From Commensalibacter communis (GTDB taxonomy: Bacteria; Pseudomonadota; Alphaproteobacteria; Acetobacterales; Acetobacteraceae), in assembly GCF_947179015.1 (NCBI RefSeq), contig NZ_CAMXCM010000008.1, positions 1 to 64,000 on the forward strand: a DNA stretch of 64,000 bases. Reading direction: 5' to 3'. The notes beneath the pieces are model-generated. The model was not told the DNA's origin and ran no database searches. It saw only the letters and a list, made by a program, of their open reading frames with translations. A program made the translations under genes and the position numbers. Below, piece by piece: positions 61,848 through 64,000 of the stretch; positions within the stretch are counted from its first letter, which is position 1, and each line of letters starts with the position of its first letter.

Positions 61848-63578
61848 TCATAATTGTGTTTTTTTACTTGATGCAATCAATTTTGCATATATTCCTTGAG
61901 ATAAAAGCAGTTCTTTATGCTTTCCTTGCGCAACAATTTTTCCATTATCCATTAATAAAATACGATCGACCGCCTGCATCGTAGAAACACGATGAGAAAT
62001 TAGAATAATGGTGCAGCGATGACTTATCGTGGATAATGTTTTTTGAAACGCATGTTCATTTTCATTATCTAGCCGAGAAGATGCCTCATCAAGAAGTAAG
62101 ATTGGGGACTGCATCAACAACGCACGTGCGATAGCAATACGTTGCTTTTGCCCCCCTGAAAGACGTGAACCAGCCTCCCCACATATTGTATCGTATCCTT
62201 TGGGAAAAGATACAATAAAATCATGCGCTTGTGCTTGTTTGGACGCTTTTTTAACCTCTTCTAACGAAGCCTCAGGCTTACCCAGACGAATATTATCAAT
62301 TATGCTCTCGTTAAACAGATGAATGTCTTGAGGTACATAAGCAATTAACTGCCGAAGGATTGCGACTGGTAAATCACGTAAATCACGCCCACCTATTCGT
62401 ATAGCTCCCTCGGTCACATCACAAAAACGCAATAACAGATTAATTGCAGTACTTTTGCCCGCACCAGAATACCCAACAAGCGCTACGGTTTCACCTGGCG
62501 AAATCATAAAGTCGAGCTGGGTCAAAACATTACCTCTATCATTACCATAACCAAAGCTAACATTATCAAAGCAAATCGAAGTTTCTGTCGGTGCTGGTGC
62601 GGTTCCTTTATCGATAATCTGATGTTTCTGATGGAAGATCGTTAAAATACGAGAGGCCCCAGCCTTTAATTCCCCCAATTTCCTAGCTGTTTGTGTGACT
62701 TCAACAATAGGTGCCAGCGCTCCTCCTGCCAACATAATAGCCAAAGGAAGAAGCGATAATGGCAACAATCCATCAGCCATTAAGAGACTTCCCACCCAAG
62801 TAACACAAATGATCCCAAGCGCAGTTGCACTATCAATCATTGCTTGCTCCATCCCAACTCTTCTACCATAATGAGATTGTGCAGAAATTAACGCTTTGGA
62901 AAGTGTCATTAATCGATTAAATATCTCTTTAGTTCTCCCAAAAATAATGATGTCTTTTTGCCCTTGAATAACTTCAACGGTTTCTGCATTCAGCTCTCCT
63001 AATTTATCCATCACAATTTTACCTTGATTGTGAGCTTTAACACCTAACCAATAAGGAATAATGCCAACAAATATTAAAAATGGCACCAGCGTAACTGTCA
63101 GTAATGGATGTATTGTAAATAAAATACATAATGCTATGAAAGGAATAAAAACAGCACCAACATAATCAGCAACAGTATGAGCGTAAAAATGCTCCATTAA
63201 TTCAGCATCAGCAGTTGCAACCGATGCCAACTCTCCAATACGCTTTCCTAAAATAGCATTAGGGGCTGATCTTTCTATTCCATCATAAATCCCAAGTCTG
63301 AGTTTTTCGATCAAAGTAAAAGCCAATTTATGCGAGATATGTGCTTGCCACCAACGTGAAGCAGCAACAATCATAACAATTACAGCAAAACAAACACAAT
63401 GAGTTACAAGATCTTGCCACAAACTTCCTGCAATTGCCTTACCAACAATCCATCCACCCATTGCGAGAGTTGCAAGTGTTGCACCTTGTGAGATAATTCC
63501 AGAGATAATAGTTAATATCAGTAGGGAATATTGTCCTTTTAAAAGAGGGATTAATCCCAAAATATTTTTATTACTCAT
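61848..63578 (-). CDS. ABC transporter half-exporter, PchI/YbtQ-like
   Basis: A 576-residue fused membrane-ATPase protein. Six membrane segments lie in residues about 15-310. The ATPase has Walker A GYSGAGKST near 365, signature LSGGQKQRIAIARALL near 471 and Walker B ILLLDEASSRLD. It pairs with the adjacent gene cut by the window end; their ends overlap by four bases. In pyochelin and yersiniabactin clusters such pairs (PchH/PchI, YbtP/YbtQ) move the siderophore or the iron complex across the inner membrane. Direction cannot be told from sequence. Confidence 0.88.
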   Translation of the reverse strand: MSNKNILGLIPLLKGQYSLLILTIISGIISQGATLATLAMGGWIVGKAIAGSLWQDLVTHCVCFAVIVMIVAASRWWQAHISHKLAFTLIEKLRLGIYDGIERSAPNAILGKRIGELASVATADAELMEHFYAHTVADYVGAVFIPFIALCILFTIHPLLTVTLVPFLIFVGIIPYWLGVKAHNQGKIVMDKLGELNAETVEVIQGQKDIIIFGRTKEIFNRLMTLSKALISAQSHYGRRVGMEQAMIDSATALGIICVTWVGSLLMADGLLPLSLLPLAIMLAGGALAPIVEVTQTARKLGELKAGASRILTIFHQKHQIIDKGTAPAPTETSICFDNVSFGYGNDRGNVLTQLDFMISPGETVALVGYSGAGKSTAINLLLRFCDVTEGAIRIGGRDLRDLPVAILRQLIAYVPQDIHLFNESIIDNIRLGKPEASLEEVKKASKQAQAHDFIVSFPKGYDTICGEAGSRLSGGQKQRIAIARALLMQSPILLLDEASSRLDNENEHAFQKTLSTISHRCTIILISHRVSTMQAVDRILLMDNGKIVAQGKHKELLLSQGIYAKLIASSKKTQL

Positions 63579-64000
63579 AAGGTTTGACTTTCTAAGGAAA
63601 GCAGCCGTGCATAGATAGCACTATATTGTGCAAGTTCAGAAGGGGAACCTTGTTCGACCAATTTTCCATTTTCAAAAACTAAGATTTGATTAACATGTTG
63701 AATGGTAGATAAACGATGCGCAATGATAAGCGTTGTACGTCCCTGTGTCAGTGTATTCAAAGATTCCTGAATAGCTTTTTCATTTTCAGGGTCAAGATTA
63801 GAAGTTGCTTCATCTAAAATAAGAATGGGTGAATTTTTTAATAATGCACGTGCAATAGCAATACGTTGACGCTGCCCACCCGATAAGTTTGCCCCTCGTT
63901 CACCAACCATCGTTTCATATCCTTGGGGTAATTTTTCAATAAACCCGTCAATACGTGCAGCAGTTGCAACATGATGCAACTCTTGCTCTGAGGCATCAGG
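63575..64000 (-). CDS. ABC transporter half-exporter, PchH/YbtP-like, C-terminal part (cut by window end)
   Basis: Only the last about 141 codons are inside the window; the frame is open to base 64000 and no true start is seen (an in-frame TTG at 63979 is internal). The visible part is the end of an ATPase domain: GANLSGGQRQRIAIARALL signature, Walker B ILILDEATSNLD and the H-loop IIAHRLSTI. It is the partner of the gene at 61848 and precedes it in the transcript. Confidence 0.88.
   Translation of the reverse strand, partial: PDASEQELHHVATAARIDGFIEKLPQGYETMVGERGANLSGGQRQRIAIARALLKNSPILILDEATSNLDPENEKAIQESLNTLTQGRTTLIIAHRLSTIQHVNQILVFENGKLVEQGSPSELAQYSAIYARLLSLESQTL

Overview
The window is an AT-rich stretch of what looks like an iteron-controlled plasmid or chromid from a Gram-negative host. 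An iteron origin with a Rep_3 initiator, a DnaA box and a parAB partition pair sit together at about 12.9-17.2 kb. The gene repertoire is alphaproteobacterial in flavour: an OprB-type porin, a ureide pathway with AtzG/AtzE-type subunits, and inositol genes with an RpiR regulator. Together with the low G+C this suggests a low-GC acetic acid bacterium of the insect-gut type, such as Commensalibacter. That taxonomic guess is inference; no database search was possible.

Layout. (1) 0.1-12.8 kb: myo-inositol catabolism. It holds two inositol 2-dehydrogenases of different subtypes, a tautomerase, an IolI/ketose-epimerase-like isomerase and a sugar-porter permease. A five-gene + strand operon follows: iolC fused to DUF2090, iolD, iolE, iolB and a third Gfo/Idh/MocA dehydrogenase. 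(2) 12.9-17.2 kb: replicon backbone, namely parB and parA on the minus strand, an RpiR regulator (probably IolR), the origin and rep. (3) 17.4-32.3 kb: a LysR regulator followed by one long minus-strand operon for purine/ureide use. In transcription order it encodes a flavoprotein monooxygenase, an HpxX/AtzG-like small protein missed by simple ORF calling, an AtzE/HpxY-like amidase, allantoate amidohydrolase, ureidoglycine-glyoxylate aminotransferase, PuuE-type allantoinase, a fused OHCU decarboxylase/HIU hydrolase, a BMP-type purine/nucleoside ABC importer (four genes) and a porin. (4) 32.9-41.7 kb: a surface locus. A KpsE-like and a KpsD-like export protein are followed by an OpgH-type glucosyltransferase. 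Convergent to them is a 1429-residue RTX-type protein built of seven near-identical modules. (5) 42-46.4 kb: a worn, mobile-looking patch. It holds an apparent IS5-type transposase remnant, a fragment of a cysteine-synthase-like PLP enzyme, a LysE exporter frameshifted in a T tract, a MocR regulator, a serine recombinase with repeat sites upstream, and a RelBE-type toxin-antitoxin pair. (6) 46.5-64 kb: a siderophore cluster in the order pchA-B-C-K-F-E-D on the minus strand, then pchR and two ABC exporter half-genes, the last cut by the window end. The PchK-type reductase, and a PchE without an inserted epimerase domain, point to enantio-pyochelin rather than pyochelin.

How it works together: this replicon seems to carry diet and host adaptation functions. 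Inositol and urate-derived ureides would serve as carbon and nitrogen sources, a pyochelin-like siderophore would provide iron, and a polysaccharide plus a repeat-rich surface protein would serve attachment. Partition, resolvase and toxin-antitoxin modules would keep the replicon stable.
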